Assembly: GCF_016107525.1 (NCBI RefSeq)
Contig: NZ_JABASR010000010.1
Location: 93,420-157,419, forward strand
Length of the DNA: 64,000 nt
Direction: 5' to 3'
Source: Psychrobacter aquimaris
GTDB lineage: Bacteria; Pseudomonadota; Gammaproteobacteria; Pseudomonadales; Moraxellaceae
Below the pieces are notes generated by a model that did no database searches, had not been told where the DNA came from, and saw nothing but the letters and a program-made list of their open reading frames with translations. A program made the translations under genes and the position numbers. Below, in pieces: positions 1 to 9,022 of the stretch. Each line of letters begins with the position of its first letter. Position 1 is the stretch's first letter.

Positions 1-2
1 GA

Positions 3-782
3 GATTTGGTGCGTGATATGGCAAGTGCGGTGCATTATTACACATTGGTGCTCACTCGTGATAATGCTCGCTTGATTGAAGCGTCTAATGATCGTGTGGT
101 GAGAGAGTTCGATAAAGACGATGACCTACAAAAGAACATGGAGAATATTCCATTTCCTATTGAAAATAACGGTTTGTACACGACAGGCGATGGTGGATCG
201 GATCGCTCGTCTAATAATGAGAGCAGCTACCTAAAAGAGTTTTTTAACCAAGTGGATAAAAGTGTACAAGAGCTGTGGGGTGAGCATAAAATGCCTCTCG
301 TCGTCGTTGGCGATGCCAAAAACATCGGCTACTATAAAGAAGTTTGTGACCGTCCAGACAACATCATTGCCACAGTGTCAAATGCGACCAATCTAGAAGA
401 TGGTAGTGCTCAGCATATTATCAATAGTGTGCAAGAGGCGGTGGAAGGCTATCGTACATCACTTCATCAAGCCGCCATGGGTGAGATTGATAAAGCACGC
501 GGTGCCAATATGTTGCAAACAGATCTACAAGAAGTCTACCGCAGTGCCTTCCAAGGTGCAGGCGAGACGCTTTATGTCCGTCGTGGTTATATACAGTCGG
601 CCAAAATTGATGAAAAGGCACAGACTTTGAGTCTCGCAGATGATGCGGCTTCAGAAGGTGTCACCGATGATGCCATTGGCGAAATCATTGAGCATGTCAT
701 TCACAATGGTGGTGAGGTGGTCTTTATGCCACAAGATATCATGGGCGAAGATCAGCCGATAGCTCTAGTCACTCGCTACTAG
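3..782 (+). CDS. Balon-like bacterial eRF1-family ribosome hibernation factor, 3' part (cut by window edge)
   Basis: The reading frame is open to the left edge, so only about the last 259 residues are visible; TTG at 6 is probably internal. The segment beginning HYYTLVLTRDNARLIEA has the look of the middle domain of bacterial eRF1/Pelota-like proteins (baeRF group), and the end, EIIEHVIHNGGEVVFMPQDI, fits an eRF1 domain-3 fold. Balon, described from Psychrobacter urativorans, belongs to this group; it binds the ribosomal A site with EF-Tu during cold or stationary-phase hibernation. Family membership is inferred from remembered resemblance, and the N-terminal domain that would separate Balon from other baeRF groups is outside the window. 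A strong terminator follows at 845, so the gene ends its transcript. Confidence 0.7.
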   Translation, partial: DLVRDMASAVHYYTLVLTRDNARLIEASNDRVVREFDKDDDLQKNMENIPFPIENNGLYTTGDGGSDRSSNNESSYLKEFFNQVDKSVQELWGEHKMPLVVVGDAKNIGYYKEVCDRPDNIIATVSNATNLEDGSAQHIINSVQEAVEGYRTSLHQAAMGEIDKARGANMLQTDLQEVYRSAFQGAGETLYVRRGYIQSAKIDEKAQTLSLADDAASEGVTDDAIGEIIEHVIHNGGEVVFMPQDIMGEDQPIALVTRY

Positions 783-844
783 TCTCGTCTTTATCGATGG
801 TGCTTACTTGCAAGTTCGCCATTGATGGCAGATAGGTATAATAT

Positions 845-881
845 AAGAGCATTGGTTCGATAAGAGCCAATGCTCTTTTTT
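845..881 (+). terminator. Rho-independent terminator after the Balon-like gene
   Basis: Arms AAGAGCATTGG and CCAATGCTCTT form a perfect 11-bp stem and run into a T tract. It lies about 60 bases after the stop codon and separates this gene from the next. Confidence 0.85.
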
Positions 882-1039
882 ATATTGATAATTTATATTA
901 TAAGATTTTGCTTATAACAACTTTGTTAGAACTATTAATAATTATGAAAGATAAAATGAGAAGCATGGTGTGTTTTTGGACGACATAATCTTGTCCAATA
1001 GCCATCGCTTTTAACCTTTACTCTATCCATACTGAGTTT

Positions 1040-1810
1040 ATGACTAATTCTATGACTACCACAACCTCTTTCGTGCTAACCAGCTATAACATTCATAAAG
1101 GCATGTCGCCGATGAATCGCCAAGTTAAAATACAAGGTATCGCCCAAGCGCTTGATATCATTGGCTCCGATGTACTGTGTCTACAAGAAGTGCAAGGTCA
1201 GAACCTTAAGCGCAATATGCAGTACAACGAATACCCTGACCAATCACAACATGAATGGTTTGGTGAGTATTTACAGCTGCAAAATAGCTATGGTAAAAAC
1301 TCAGAGTATGAAAACGGTCATCATGGCAATGCGGTATTGAGCCGTTTTCCATTGGATCCCAAGCATAACGTCAATATCACCGTTAATAAGCTTGAGCAGC
1401 GCGGCGTTTTGCACTGCGAAGTACAACCAGTAGGATGGGATGTACCAGTCGTCGTATTGTGTGCGCACCTAAATTTGTTTGAGCGTGATCGAATTAAGCA
1501 GTATGAAGCCATTGCTAGCTATGTCCGCAATGAGATTGCACATGATCAACCACTGATTTTGGCAGGAGATTTTAATGACTGGAAAAAGATGTCTTGTGAC
1601 AAGCTTGCCACCAGCTTGGGTATGACCGAAGCTTTCAAGCACTGTCATGGCAAACTGCTGCCAACTTTCCCAGCCAAGCTTCCTGTGCTTAGCTTAGATC
1701 GTATCTACGTGCGTAATCTAAGGGTGAAGGATGCCTGGGTACATACTGGCAAACCATGGTCGACACTGTCTGATCATTTGCCACTCAGTGCAGAATTGGC
1801 GCATTTATAA
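1040..1810 (+). CDS. endonuclease/exonuclease/phosphatase (EEP) family protein
   Basis: A 256-residue protein with the EEP fold of DNase I, exonuclease III and sphingomyelinase-type phosphodiesterases. The metal- and phosphate-binding motifs are visible in order: SYNIHKG near residue 15, LQEV with the metal-binding Glu at about 50, CAHLNLF near 140, GDFNDW near 176 and SDHLPLS near 244. No signal peptide is evident, so a cytoplasmic role is likely. The substrate cannot be read from sequence; relatives act on DNA ends, phospholipids or phosphoesters. ATG at 1040 and ATG at 1052 are both possible starts and neither has a strong Shine-Dalgarno. It stands alone between a terminator and the next gene. 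Confidence 0.85.
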   Translation: MTNSMTTTTSFVLTSYNIHKGMSPMNRQVKIQGIAQALDIIGSDVLCLQEVQGQNLKRNMQYNEYPDQSQHEWFGEYLQLQNSYGKNSEYENGHHGNAVLSRFPLDPKHNVNITVNKLEQRGVLHCEVQPVGWDVPVVVLCAHLNLFERDRIKQYEAIASYVRNEIAHDQPLILAGDFNDWKKMSCDKLATSLGMTEAFKHCHGKLLPTFPAKLPVLSLDRIYVRNLRVKDAWVHTGKPWSTLSDHLPLSAELAHL

Positions 1811-1896
1811 ACGATTATTAAATAAGTTTAGTTATTCACTAAAAATAAAACTGAATGCAAAAACGAAGCAATAGATGCTTATAAGGATATATAACG

Positions 1897-2901
1897 ATGT
1901 CTACTCTTTCTAATAACCCGCTACCAACGACGCAACACGCCGTACTCATACGTGAGTTTGGCGAACCTGAAGTAATGAGCTATCAAGATGGTGTAGTCAT
2001 TCCTGTGTTAACAGACAATCAGGTATTGGTCAAAATCGCTTATGCTGGTATCAATCCTGTCGATTACAAAACGCGTCAAGGCAAAGGCTGGGGCGCTGAG
2101 GCCATTCAAAAAGACAAGTTTGATAAAAATGAGCCTGCAATTTTGGGCTTCGATATGGCAGGCACTGTGGTCGATAGTCGTAGTGAGCAGTTTACTATCG
2201 GTACACAGGTCGCTGCCCTGACTTTTCATGGCGGCTGTTATGCAGAGTATGTAGCAGTCGATGCTGAAATGCTGGCAAAAGTACCTGAGTCTGTCACGTT
2301 ACAGCAAGCAGGTGCGCTACCTTGTATCGGACAGACGGCGCTACAGTTTGTAGAGTTTGCAGATATTCAAGATGGTGAGCATGTGGTAGTAAATGCGCCA
2401 GCAGGCGGCGTGGGTCACTTATTAATTCAGCTACTCATGGATAAAGTGGCTAAAAATAGTATCAAGGTCACCGTTATTTGCTCGCCAGAAAAATATGCCA
2501 AACTTGATGAAATAATAGATACCAATCAGCTTACAGGTTGGATTGATTATACCAAAGATGATGAATTTCCTGAGTTACAGGCAGATGTGCTACTGGATTT
2601 GGTCGGTAATGAAGCAGGGGTACGGGCGCTTAGCGTGCTCAAATCTGGTGGTCGCGTCAATGTATTACCAACGATTTGGGTGGATAAACTCAAAGAAGCG
2701 GGTAGCCAGAAGCAGTTAAAGGTAGCGGGTTATAAAGCGCAGCGTAGTGGTGAAGATATGGCGCGAGTTTTACAGCTCGTTGCAGATGGCAAGCTAACGC
2801 TACGTATTCAGCAAACATATCCCTTGTCTGAAGTGGTCGCGGCTCATCATGAGCTACAAAAAGGCGCTGCTTTTGGCAAGATTGTTTTAAAAGTGAGCTA
2901 G
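1897..2901 (+). CDS. NADP-dependent zinc-free quinone oxidoreductase (MDR superfamily)
   Basis: A 334-residue medium-chain dehydrogenase/reductase. The N-terminal GroES-like domain has the YAGINPVDYKTRQG signature, and the Rossmann domain carries the dinucleotide-binding loop NAPAGGVGHLLIQ near residue 165. Catalytic zinc ligands are absent, as in quinone oxidoreductases, which reduce quinones or enones with NADPH. The start follows an AAGGA-like Shine-Dalgarno (ATAAGGATATATAACG). It appears monocistronic and converges on the leftward alkB-like gene. The exact substrate is unknown. Confidence 0.88.
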   Translation: MSTLSNNPLPTTQHAVLIREFGEPEVMSYQDGVVIPVLTDNQVLVKIAYAGINPVDYKTRQGKGWGAEAIQKDKFDKNEPAILGFDMAGTVVDSRSEQFTIGTQVAALTFHGGCYAEYVAVDAEMLAKVPESVTLQQAGALPCIGQTALQFVEFADIQDGEHVVVNAPAGGVGHLLIQLLMDKVAKNSIKVTVICSPEKYAKLDEIIDTNQLTGWIDYTKDDEFPELQADVLLDLVGNEAGVRALSVLKSGGRVNVLPTIWVDKLKEAGSQKQLKVAGYKAQRSGEDMARVLQLVADGKLTLRIQQTYPLSEVVAAHHELQKGAAFGKIVLKVS

Positions 2902-3084
2902 GGCATATGCCCTCAATCTGAACAAAAGCAACTAAGTCGGCTAAAAATGGTTAAATCTTGCCAAACGACGTCAATTAACTGGTTAATATCCTTGATATTA
3001 TCTGCGCTATTTTCCTTGTTTGGCTGCCATTTATCTTATTTTTATCACCATTTTCAAAATGAAGACACGCCCTAGGATATTCAT

Positions 3085-3717
3085 TTAATGCGATCGTATT
3101 TGTCGAAATGTGAGACTGATGCGCCCTGATGCGACAGTTTTGGTTTTCGTAATGGTGTGCTTCCAAAAATCCTGCGTATCACCATGCATAACGATAAGCT
3201 GACCGGACTCAAGATATAGCTCAACTTTGACGGGCTTTTTCTTTTGTCTAATAGTTTTATGCTTAAAGACAAATTTTCGCGTCGCACCGAGTGATAAAGA
3301 AGCAATAATCGGCTTCGTTCCCAGCTGTTTTTCATCGTCTGCATGATAACCCATGCCATCAGCACCAGAGGGATAGTAGTTAAGTAAGCAAGAATTAAAA
3401 TCAACGTTGATGCCATGGCTTAATAACTGTTGTTCAATATGTTGTTTTACGTGCAATATCTGCTTTGACCATGGAATGGCTCGACGCGTCTGTCCAGAGT
3501 AATGATAACTGACATCGCTGCCACCCATCCAGACGATTTGGCGAGTGGTAACATGAGTTTTGCCAAACAACGTCACGATGTCAGGCTGCCAAGGTAGCTC
3601 GGTTAGTAAATTATCATAAAGAGCGTTAGCATCATTGATAACTACCCCTAAGTCATTGACCTGACCATCATAAGGCAACAGATTGTCAGTCGGCGTAGGG
3701 GCAAAAAGGTCAGTCAT
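3085..3717 (-). CDS. alpha-ketoglutarate-dependent DNA repair dioxygenase, AlkB family
   Basis: A 210-residue AlkB-like Fe(II)/2-oxoglutarate dioxygenase, expected to remove methyl lesions from bases by oxidative demethylation. The iron triad is visible as H125 and D127 (GYHADDE) and H187 (WKHTIT). The 2-oxoglutarate arginines are in GRISLTFR (R199 and R205). The layout NYYPSGADGMGYHADDE resembles the short ALKBH2/3-like bacterial branch more than E. coli AlkB. It is the last gene of a leftward group, 17 bases after the hydrolase stop codon, so it is probably co-transcribed with it. Confidence 0.92.
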   Translation of the reverse strand: MTDLFAPTPTDNLLPYDGQVNDLGVVINDANALYDNLLTELPWQPDIVTLFGKTHVTTRQIVWMGGSDVSYHYSGQTRRAIPWSKQILHVKQHIEQQLLSHGINVDFNSCLLNYYPSGADGMGYHADDEKQLGTKPIIASLSLGATRKFVFKHKTIRQKKKPVKVELYLESGQLIVMHGDTQDFWKHTITKTKTVASGRISLTFRQIRSH

Positions 3718-3734
3718 GACTTAGATGGCTCAGC

Positions 3735-4625
3735 TTATTTATGACTATGATAATGCTCATTGATAACTTGGGCACATAATTCAGGTGCTTCCATCGGCAG
3801 TAGATGACCATAATCTAACAAAGATATGATGTTGCTATCAGGGACGAATTTTTGCCATTGTTGTCGCACTTTTTGGTTGATAAATAACGTTGGCTTGCCA
3901 GTGATAAGCGTATAAGGACAGCTTAATTGTTTAAGAGCAGTATCGATGTGCGGCGCGCCAAAATAGTTGGCGAGCTCTTGTTCAGGCGCAAATATTAGCG
4001 TGTAACTGCCATTGGTATCTTTGGATAAACTTTGCTCCGCAAATACCCGCAAATGCGCATCACTCATTCGCCTATAAGCACGTTGAGCGCGCAAGTTCTC
4101 ATAATAATCATCGATGCTTGCCCAAGTAGATTGTTTGGTGAGGGTGCTTTTAAAAGGTTCGCGGCTAAGCAGAAGCTTACGTGGCAATAGGTTGTAGAGT
4201 CTGGCTTGTGGTTTGGTAAACGTCACAGGCTCTATCAAATATAGCTGTGAAAACAGATCTGGGCGCTGAGCTGCAGCGATGGCAGTGGCAGTGGCTCCTT
4301 GCGAATGACCAATGCCAACGATGGGTTTGTCTTGCGTTTTTTCTAAAAACTCAATAAGTATCTCGGCATCTTGCTCGCGTGTAAGACGACGGCGCTGCGG
4401 TTTGTCGTACCAATAGCCACGAAGCGCAAGCGAGCTGATCTTGAAGTCAGTGGCCAGTGCATTCAATAAGGGACTGTAAGTACCAACGGTAAAACTATTG
4501 CCTCCATAAAAGTGTGCTGGCACGCGAGAGGCAGTACTTGACTGTATCGATGGCGTAAGCTGGCTAAGATTATAGTAGCGCGCTTGTTTTCCACTAATAT
4601 TAATATTTTTTGCAAATGCTTTCAT
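3735..4625 (-). CDS. alpha/beta hydrolase
   Basis: A 296-residue serine hydrolase. The nucleophile elbow GIGHSQGAT gives Ser at about residue 108, and the likely catalytic His lies in DYGHLLPMEAPE near the C terminus. The frame extends to a GTG at 4634, but the ATG at 4625 is preferred because AAGGAGGTG lies 10 bases upstream and overlaps the GTG. The HFYGGNSF element near residue 38 would form the oxyanion side. The substrate is unknown. The gene lies between an ABC exporter and alkB on the same strand, with gaps of 51 and 17 bases. Confidence 0.88.
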   Translation of the reverse strand: MKAFAKNINISGKQARYYNLSQLTPSIQSSTASRVPAHFYGGNSFTVGTYSPLLNALATDFKISSLALRGYWYDKPQRRRLTREQDAEILIEFLEKTQDKPIVGIGHSQGATATAIAAAQRPDLFSQLYLIEPVTFTKPQARLYNLLPRKLLLSREPFKSTLTKQSTWASIDDYYENLRAQRAYRRMSDAHLRVFAEQSLSKDTNGSYTLIFAPEQELANYFGAPHIDTALKQLSCPYTLITGKPTLFINQKVRQQWQKFVPDSNIISLLDYGHLLPMEAPELCAQVINEHYHSHK

Positions 4626-4676
4626 AATGTACACACCTCCTTGTGTCTGATTTTCAATGAAAATTAATGGTTGTAC

Positions 4677-6584
4677 TTAGCTGTCTTCGCCTAAAAATCC
4701 GCCACTTTGACGGTGCCACAAGCGAGCATAAACACCGTGTAGATTTAATAATTCATCATGGCTGCCTTGTTCGATAATTTGACCTTTATCCATGACCACC
4801 AATCGATCAAGTGCGGCAATGGTAGAGAGACGATGGGCAATCGCAATGACCGTTTTACCTGTCATAATGTCATTCAGGCTTTCGGTAATGGCAAACTCAA
4901 TCTCAGAGTCAAGGGCGCTGGTCGCTTCGTCTAATAGTAAGATGGGCGCATTTTTTAGCATAACACGTGAGATGGCGATACGTTGACGTTGACCGCCAGA
5001 GAGTTTGACGCCGCGCTCACCGACTTGGGTGTCAAGTCCCGTATTGCCCTTATCATCATATAAATCTTTGATAAAGTCCCATGCTTGCGCTTGTTTGGCA
5101 GCGGTAATAATTTCTTCATCGGTTGCCTCAGGACGACCGTAAGCGATATTTTCACGTACTGTCCGATGCAGCAAAGACGTATCTTGCGTCACCATACCTA
5201 TCTGCTGGCGCAAAGACTCTTGAGTGACTTCATCAATTGCTTGTCCATCGATAAGGATTTTACCGCTATCGACATCAAAGAAGCGTAACAATAAATTAAC
5301 CAAGGTTGATTTACCGGCACCTGAGCGTCCAACCAAGCCAATCTTTTCGCCGGGTTTAATGTCTAAATAGAAGTTATCAAGCAGTTTAGTATTATTAGTA
5401 GGCGTTGCTGGTGTTTTTACTGTGTCTAAGGTGTCGCCTTCGATATCGTCGCTATCATTCTCATAACTAAAATCAACATGATCGAAAACGATACGACCTT
5501 CGGTGACTTTTAAAGCGGGTGCATTGGGCTTATCAACGATTTTTTGCGGTGCTGATAAGGTACGCATGCCATCTTGTACGGTTCCGATACTTTCAAACAG
5601 ACTGGCAGTCTGCCACATGATCCAGCGAGTTAAACCGTTCAGACGTAGTGCCATGGCTGTCGCGGCAGCAATCGCACCGACACCGACCGCACCTTGTTGC
5701 CATAAATATAAGCCAATAGCCGCAGTGCCACTAACCAAAATCACACTGATTAGATGGGTTGATACTTCTAAATAACTGACCCAGCGCATCTGTGCATGGA
5801 CGGTACCTAAAAATTGCCCCATGGCATTTTTGGCATAACTCAGCTCACGGCGTGAATGGCTAAACAGCTTGACCGTCATGATATTGGCATAAGCATCTGT
5901 AATACGGCCTGTCATCAAAGCACGGGCATCGGCTTGCACAATGGCAGTTTGTTTGAGCTTAGGGATAAAGTACCAAATGGTCAGCGCAACCAAGACCAGC
6001 CAAACGATAAACGGGATTAATAATAGACTGTCCAGATTAAATAAAATGACACCTGATGTAATAAAATAAACGGTGACATACATAAACATGTCGGTGACGG
6101 TCATGACCGTATCGCGTACAGCCAGTGCAGTTTGCATAACTTTGGCTGAGACACGTCCAGAAAACTCGTCTTGATAAAACTGCATCGATTGCCCAAGCAT
6201 CCGCTGGTGAAAGCGCCAGCGCATTTGCATGGGAAAGACGCCTTGCAAAGTCTGAAAATGGATAAACGATGACAATGCAATCCATAGCGGACTCACGATC
6301 ATGACGGCTAGCATGAGCAGTAGCATGTCGCCTTTTTCTAACCACAGGTTCTGCGGCGTATACACGCCTAGCCAGTCAACGATATTCCCAATCCAAGCAA
6401 ATAACATCGCTTCATAGATGCCAATACCCGCAGACAAAATCATAAATACCAATAGCCAGCCACGTAAACCGTTGGTACACGCCCACAAGAACTTTAGCAT
6501 GCCATCACGGGGTGAAGGTAGCGGCATCGGAGTTTCAGGGAAGGCAGGCAGGCGAGTTTCAAAAAATCGAAATAGAGCATTCAT
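4677..6584 (-). CDS. ABC transporter, fused permease and ATP-binding protein (exporter type)
   Basis: A 635-residue half transporter. The N-terminal type 1 exporter membrane domain has about six hydrophobic helices over residues 35-330. A nucleotide-binding domain follows, with Walker A GRSGAGKST, signature LSGGQRQR, Walker B ILLLDEATSALD and the H-loop AIAHRLS. This is the MsbA/multidrug-like architecture and probably works as a dimer in the inner membrane, exporting a lipid or drug. An acidic, Thr/Asp-rich insertion (near residues 373-397) lies just ahead of the Walker A region, where most relatives are shorter. It is the first gene of the leftward group with the hydrolase and alkB. Confidence 0.9.
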   Translation of the reverse strand: MNALFRFFETRLPAFPETPMPLPSPRDGMLKFLWACTNGLRGWLLVFMILSAGIGIYEAMLFAWIGNIVDWLGVYTPQNLWLEKGDMLLLMLAVMIVSPLWIALSSFIHFQTLQGVFPMQMRWRFHQRMLGQSMQFYQDEFSGRVSAKVMQTALAVRDTVMTVTDMFMYVTVYFITSGVILFNLDSLLLIPFIVWLVLVALTIWYFIPKLKQTAIVQADARALMTGRITDAYANIMTVKLFSHSRRELSYAKNAMGQFLGTVHAQMRWVSYLEVSTHLISVILVSGTAAIGLYLWQQGAVGVGAIAAATAMALRLNGLTRWIMWQTASLFESIGTVQDGMRTLSAPQKIVDKPNAPALKVTEGRIVFDHVDFSYENDSDDIEGDTLDTVKTPATPTNNTKLLDNFYLDIKPGEKIGLVGRSGAGKSTLVNLLLRFFDVDSGKILIDGQAIDEVTQESLRQQIGMVTQDTSLLHRTVRENIAYGRPEATDEEIITAAKQAQAWDFIKDLYDDKGNTGLDTQVGERGVKLSGGQRQRIAISRVMLKNAPILLLDEATSALDSEIEFAITESLNDIMTGKTVIAIAHRLSTIAALDRLVVMDKGQIIEQGSHDELLNLHGVYARLWHRQSGGFLGEDS

Positions 6585-6892
6585 AGGCAGTTATAAAACA
6601 TCAATAGCAGTACGCCAAAATCAACGACATTACTCGTTATTTTGAATCTTTACTTTTGTTATTAGGGGTGTGCACTATTTTAGCAAAATTCCCAATCAGA
6701 CCTGCATGCTAATTGTAAATTGAACGGTAAAGAACTACTTGTCAGCAGTCGAATAAAAGCCAATAAATAGATTGCTGATTAAGAAATATTTTGTTACATT
6801 CTATGGCTTTATCCTCATTAGCAGTTCGCGTTTTATCTGCAGTATATGAATAATACCCACGTAAAAATGGCAGTTTAACAAGGTAATAGCTC
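6585..6892. other. divergent intergenic region, no gene
   Basis: About 300 AT-rich bases between the leftward ABC transporter and the rightward DMT transporter. It must hold both promoters, but I see no motif good enough to place them and no stem-loop with a T tract. Confidence 0.5.
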
Positions 6893-7741
6893 ATGATATA
6901 TTTGACGATAGCGGTGCTTTGTAGTGTCGCCGTTTCAGTATTGCTTAAAATGTTACGACAGAAAGATATCGACATACGCCAGACCATCGTCGCAGGTTAT
7001 CCAGTGGCTTTTTTACTGACGTGGTTTTTATTGAAGCCTGATGTAGGCACCATACATGAGCTTGATAATGCTTGGGGTATTATCATCGCGCTTGGTATCC
7101 TGCTTCCCGCCGTGTTTATCATCCTCGGACGCGCAATAGAAGCAGTTGGCATGGTGGCAACTGATGCGGCTCAGCGTTTGTCATTAATCATCCCTATCAT
7201 CGCGGCTTTTTTATTGTTTGGTGAAGTACTGACAGGCACTCGTATATTCGGGCTGGCGTTAGGATTTTTGGCACTTGGTGCACTGATTTATCGTCCACAG
7301 CACGTTGAGATTGGTAAGCAAGCCACACATACGCCGCTTTGGTTGTTTAGCGTATGGGCAGGTTATGGCTTGATTGATATCTTATTCAAGCAGGTCGCCA
7401 AGCAAGGCACTGCTTTTCCTCTTACGTTATTTGTCAGCTTTGGCTTAGCAGGATTATTGCTGTTCATTTATTTGCTGATTATGCGGGTGCGCTGGCAGGG
7501 GAATGCACTGATCGCAGGATTATTATTAGGTGTACTCAATATGGGCAATATTTATGCTTATGTACGTGCGCATCAAGTATTGTCCGAGTCACCCAGTGTC
7601 GTCTTTACGGGTATGAATGTCGGCGTCATTGCAGTGGCAACCTTGATAGGGGTTGGTGTGTTTAAAGAGTCGCTTAACCGTATTAATGTATTGGGTTTAT
7701 TATTAGCGATTTGCTGTGTGGCAGTGCTGTTTTTAGCATAA
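6893..7741 (+). CDS. DMT superfamily transporter (EamA-like)
   Basis: A 282-residue, very hydrophobic protein with about nine to ten membrane segments in two similar halves, typical of drug/metabolite transporters. The second half has the characteristic pattern of a helix pair around VVFTGMNVGVIAVATLIGV and ends with the short helix GLLLAICCVAVLFLA at the C terminus. It lies in the inner membrane; the substrate is unknown. AACAAGGT about 10 bases upstream serves as ribosome-binding site. It is transcribed alone. Confidence 0.88.
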   Translation: MIYLTIAVLCSVAVSVLLKMLRQKDIDIRQTIVAGYPVAFLLTWFLLKPDVGTIHELDNAWGIIIALGILLPAVFIILGRAIEAVGMVATDAAQRLSLIIPIIAAFLLFGEVLTGTRIFGLALGFLALGALIYRPQHVEIGKQATHTPLWLFSVWAGYGLIDILFKQVAKQGTAFPLTLFVSFGLAGLLLFIYLLIMRVRWQGNALIAGLLLGVLNMGNIYAYVRAHQVLSESPSVVFTGMNVGVIAVATLIGVGVFKESLNRINVLGLLLAICCVAVLFLA

Positions 7742-7932
7742 ACGTTTAGCCTAGTGAGTTCGCTCATAGGACAAATAATAATCATTTTACCAACGAGTTA
7801 ACTTATCAGATATAGGCACAAAGAGAGTCCTATGATAAGGTTGTCTACAAATAGCAAGGCTGATATAAGCTAACAAAAAGTGATTTACTTTGTGACACTT
7901 GACCTCAATAAATAAAATAGGACGCACTCTCA

Positions 7933-8835
7933 ATGGAATATCAAAACCAATATAACAAACAGCTACAACGTATCAAAAATGGTTCAGGGTTCATTGCGGC
8001 ACTTGATCAAAGTGGTGGCAGCACGCCAAAAGCCCTGGAAAATTATGGTGTCATGGGCGATGATTATGACAACGATGAAGCGATGTTTGATCTGGTGCAT
8101 GAAATGCGCGCCCGTATCATGACTTGTGAAGCCTTTGATAATAAGCGTGTACTTGGGGCGATTTTGTTCGAAGATACTATGGAACGTGAAGTCAATGGTA
8201 AACCAACGGCCAATTATCTATGGGAAGATAAAAATATTGTGCCGTTTTTAAAAGTGGATAAGGGTTTGGCTGAGCAAATGAATGGTGTCCAAGTGATGCG
8301 TCCAATGCCAAATTTAGACTTGCTACTCGATAAAGCCAAAAACTATCCAGTATTTGGCACCAAAATGCGCTCAGTGATTTATGAGCCGAATGTCGATGGC
8401 ATTGAGCTGGTCGTGCAACAGCAATTCGATGTGGCAAAACAGATACTCTCAAAAGGTCTGATGCCAATCGTAGAGCCTGAAGTAGATATCAACAGTAGCA
8501 AAAAGCATGAATGTGAAGTCATACTCAAGACCAGCATTTTGCACAATCTGGATCGTTTGACTGATGATCAGCAAGTAATGCTTAAGCTTACATTGCCTGA
8601 AGAAGCAGGATTCTATCAAGAGCTGATTGATCATCCAAAAGTATTAAAAGTCGTGGCGTTATCGGGCGGCTACAGCCGTGGCGATGCTTGTGCTAAGCTC
8701 AAGCAAAATCCAGGTATGATTGCTAGCTTTTCACGGGCCTTTACTGAAGGGCTAAGTAAGCAGCAAAGTGATGATGAGTTTGCTAATACTATCAACACGT
8801 CTATCGAAGAGATTTATGAGGCGTCGAAAGTTTAA
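7933..8835 (+). CDS. fda: class I fructose-bisphosphate aldolase
   Basis: A 300-residue bacterial class I aldolase that splits fructose 1,6-bisphosphate into dihydroxyacetone phosphate and glyceraldehyde 3-phosphate through a lysine Schiff base, without a metal. The N terminus FIAALDQSGGSTPKALENYG, the central ILFEDTM and the segment MLKLTLPEEAGFY, which carries the likely Schiff-base Lys, fit the short bacterial family (Staphylococcus type). ALSGGYSRGDACAKL near residue 240 is the phosphate-binding end. It is monocistronic, with a strong terminator 50 bases downstream. Moraxellaceae often lack complete glycolysis, so a gluconeogenic role is plausible. Confidence 0.93.
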   Translation: MEYQNQYNKQLQRIKNGSGFIAALDQSGGSTPKALENYGVMGDDYDNDEAMFDLVHEMRARIMTCEAFDNKRVLGAILFEDTMEREVNGKPTANYLWEDKNIVPFLKVDKGLAEQMNGVQVMRPMPNLDLLLDKAKNYPVFGTKMRSVIYEPNVDGIELVVQQQFDVAKQILSKGLMPIVEPEVDINSSKKHECEVILKTSILHNLDRLTDDQQVMLKLTLPEEAGFYQELIDHPKVLKVVALSGGYSRGDACAKLKQNPGMIASFSRAFTEGLSKQQSDDEFANTINTSIEEIYEASKV

Positions 8836-8885
8836 AAACTGAATTTTAAAAAACAGAGTTTAAAAGCTATAATTTGGTACTCACC

Positions 8886-8924
8886 AAATTCCCAACAGAT
8901 AAAATATCTGTTGGGAATTTTTTG
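8886..8924 (+). terminator. Rho-independent terminator after fda
   Basis: Perfect 15-bp stem (AAATTCCCAACAGAT / ATCTGTTGGGAATTT) with a 5-base loop, running into a T-rich stretch. Confidence 0.88.
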
Positions 8925-9022
8925 TTTATTTGTATTGATTTAGTATCATTTTCAATTTATTATTAGCGAAATTAAGTTCACTTCTATATTGATCTACCGT
9001 TAACCTAAATGGATATGTATTG

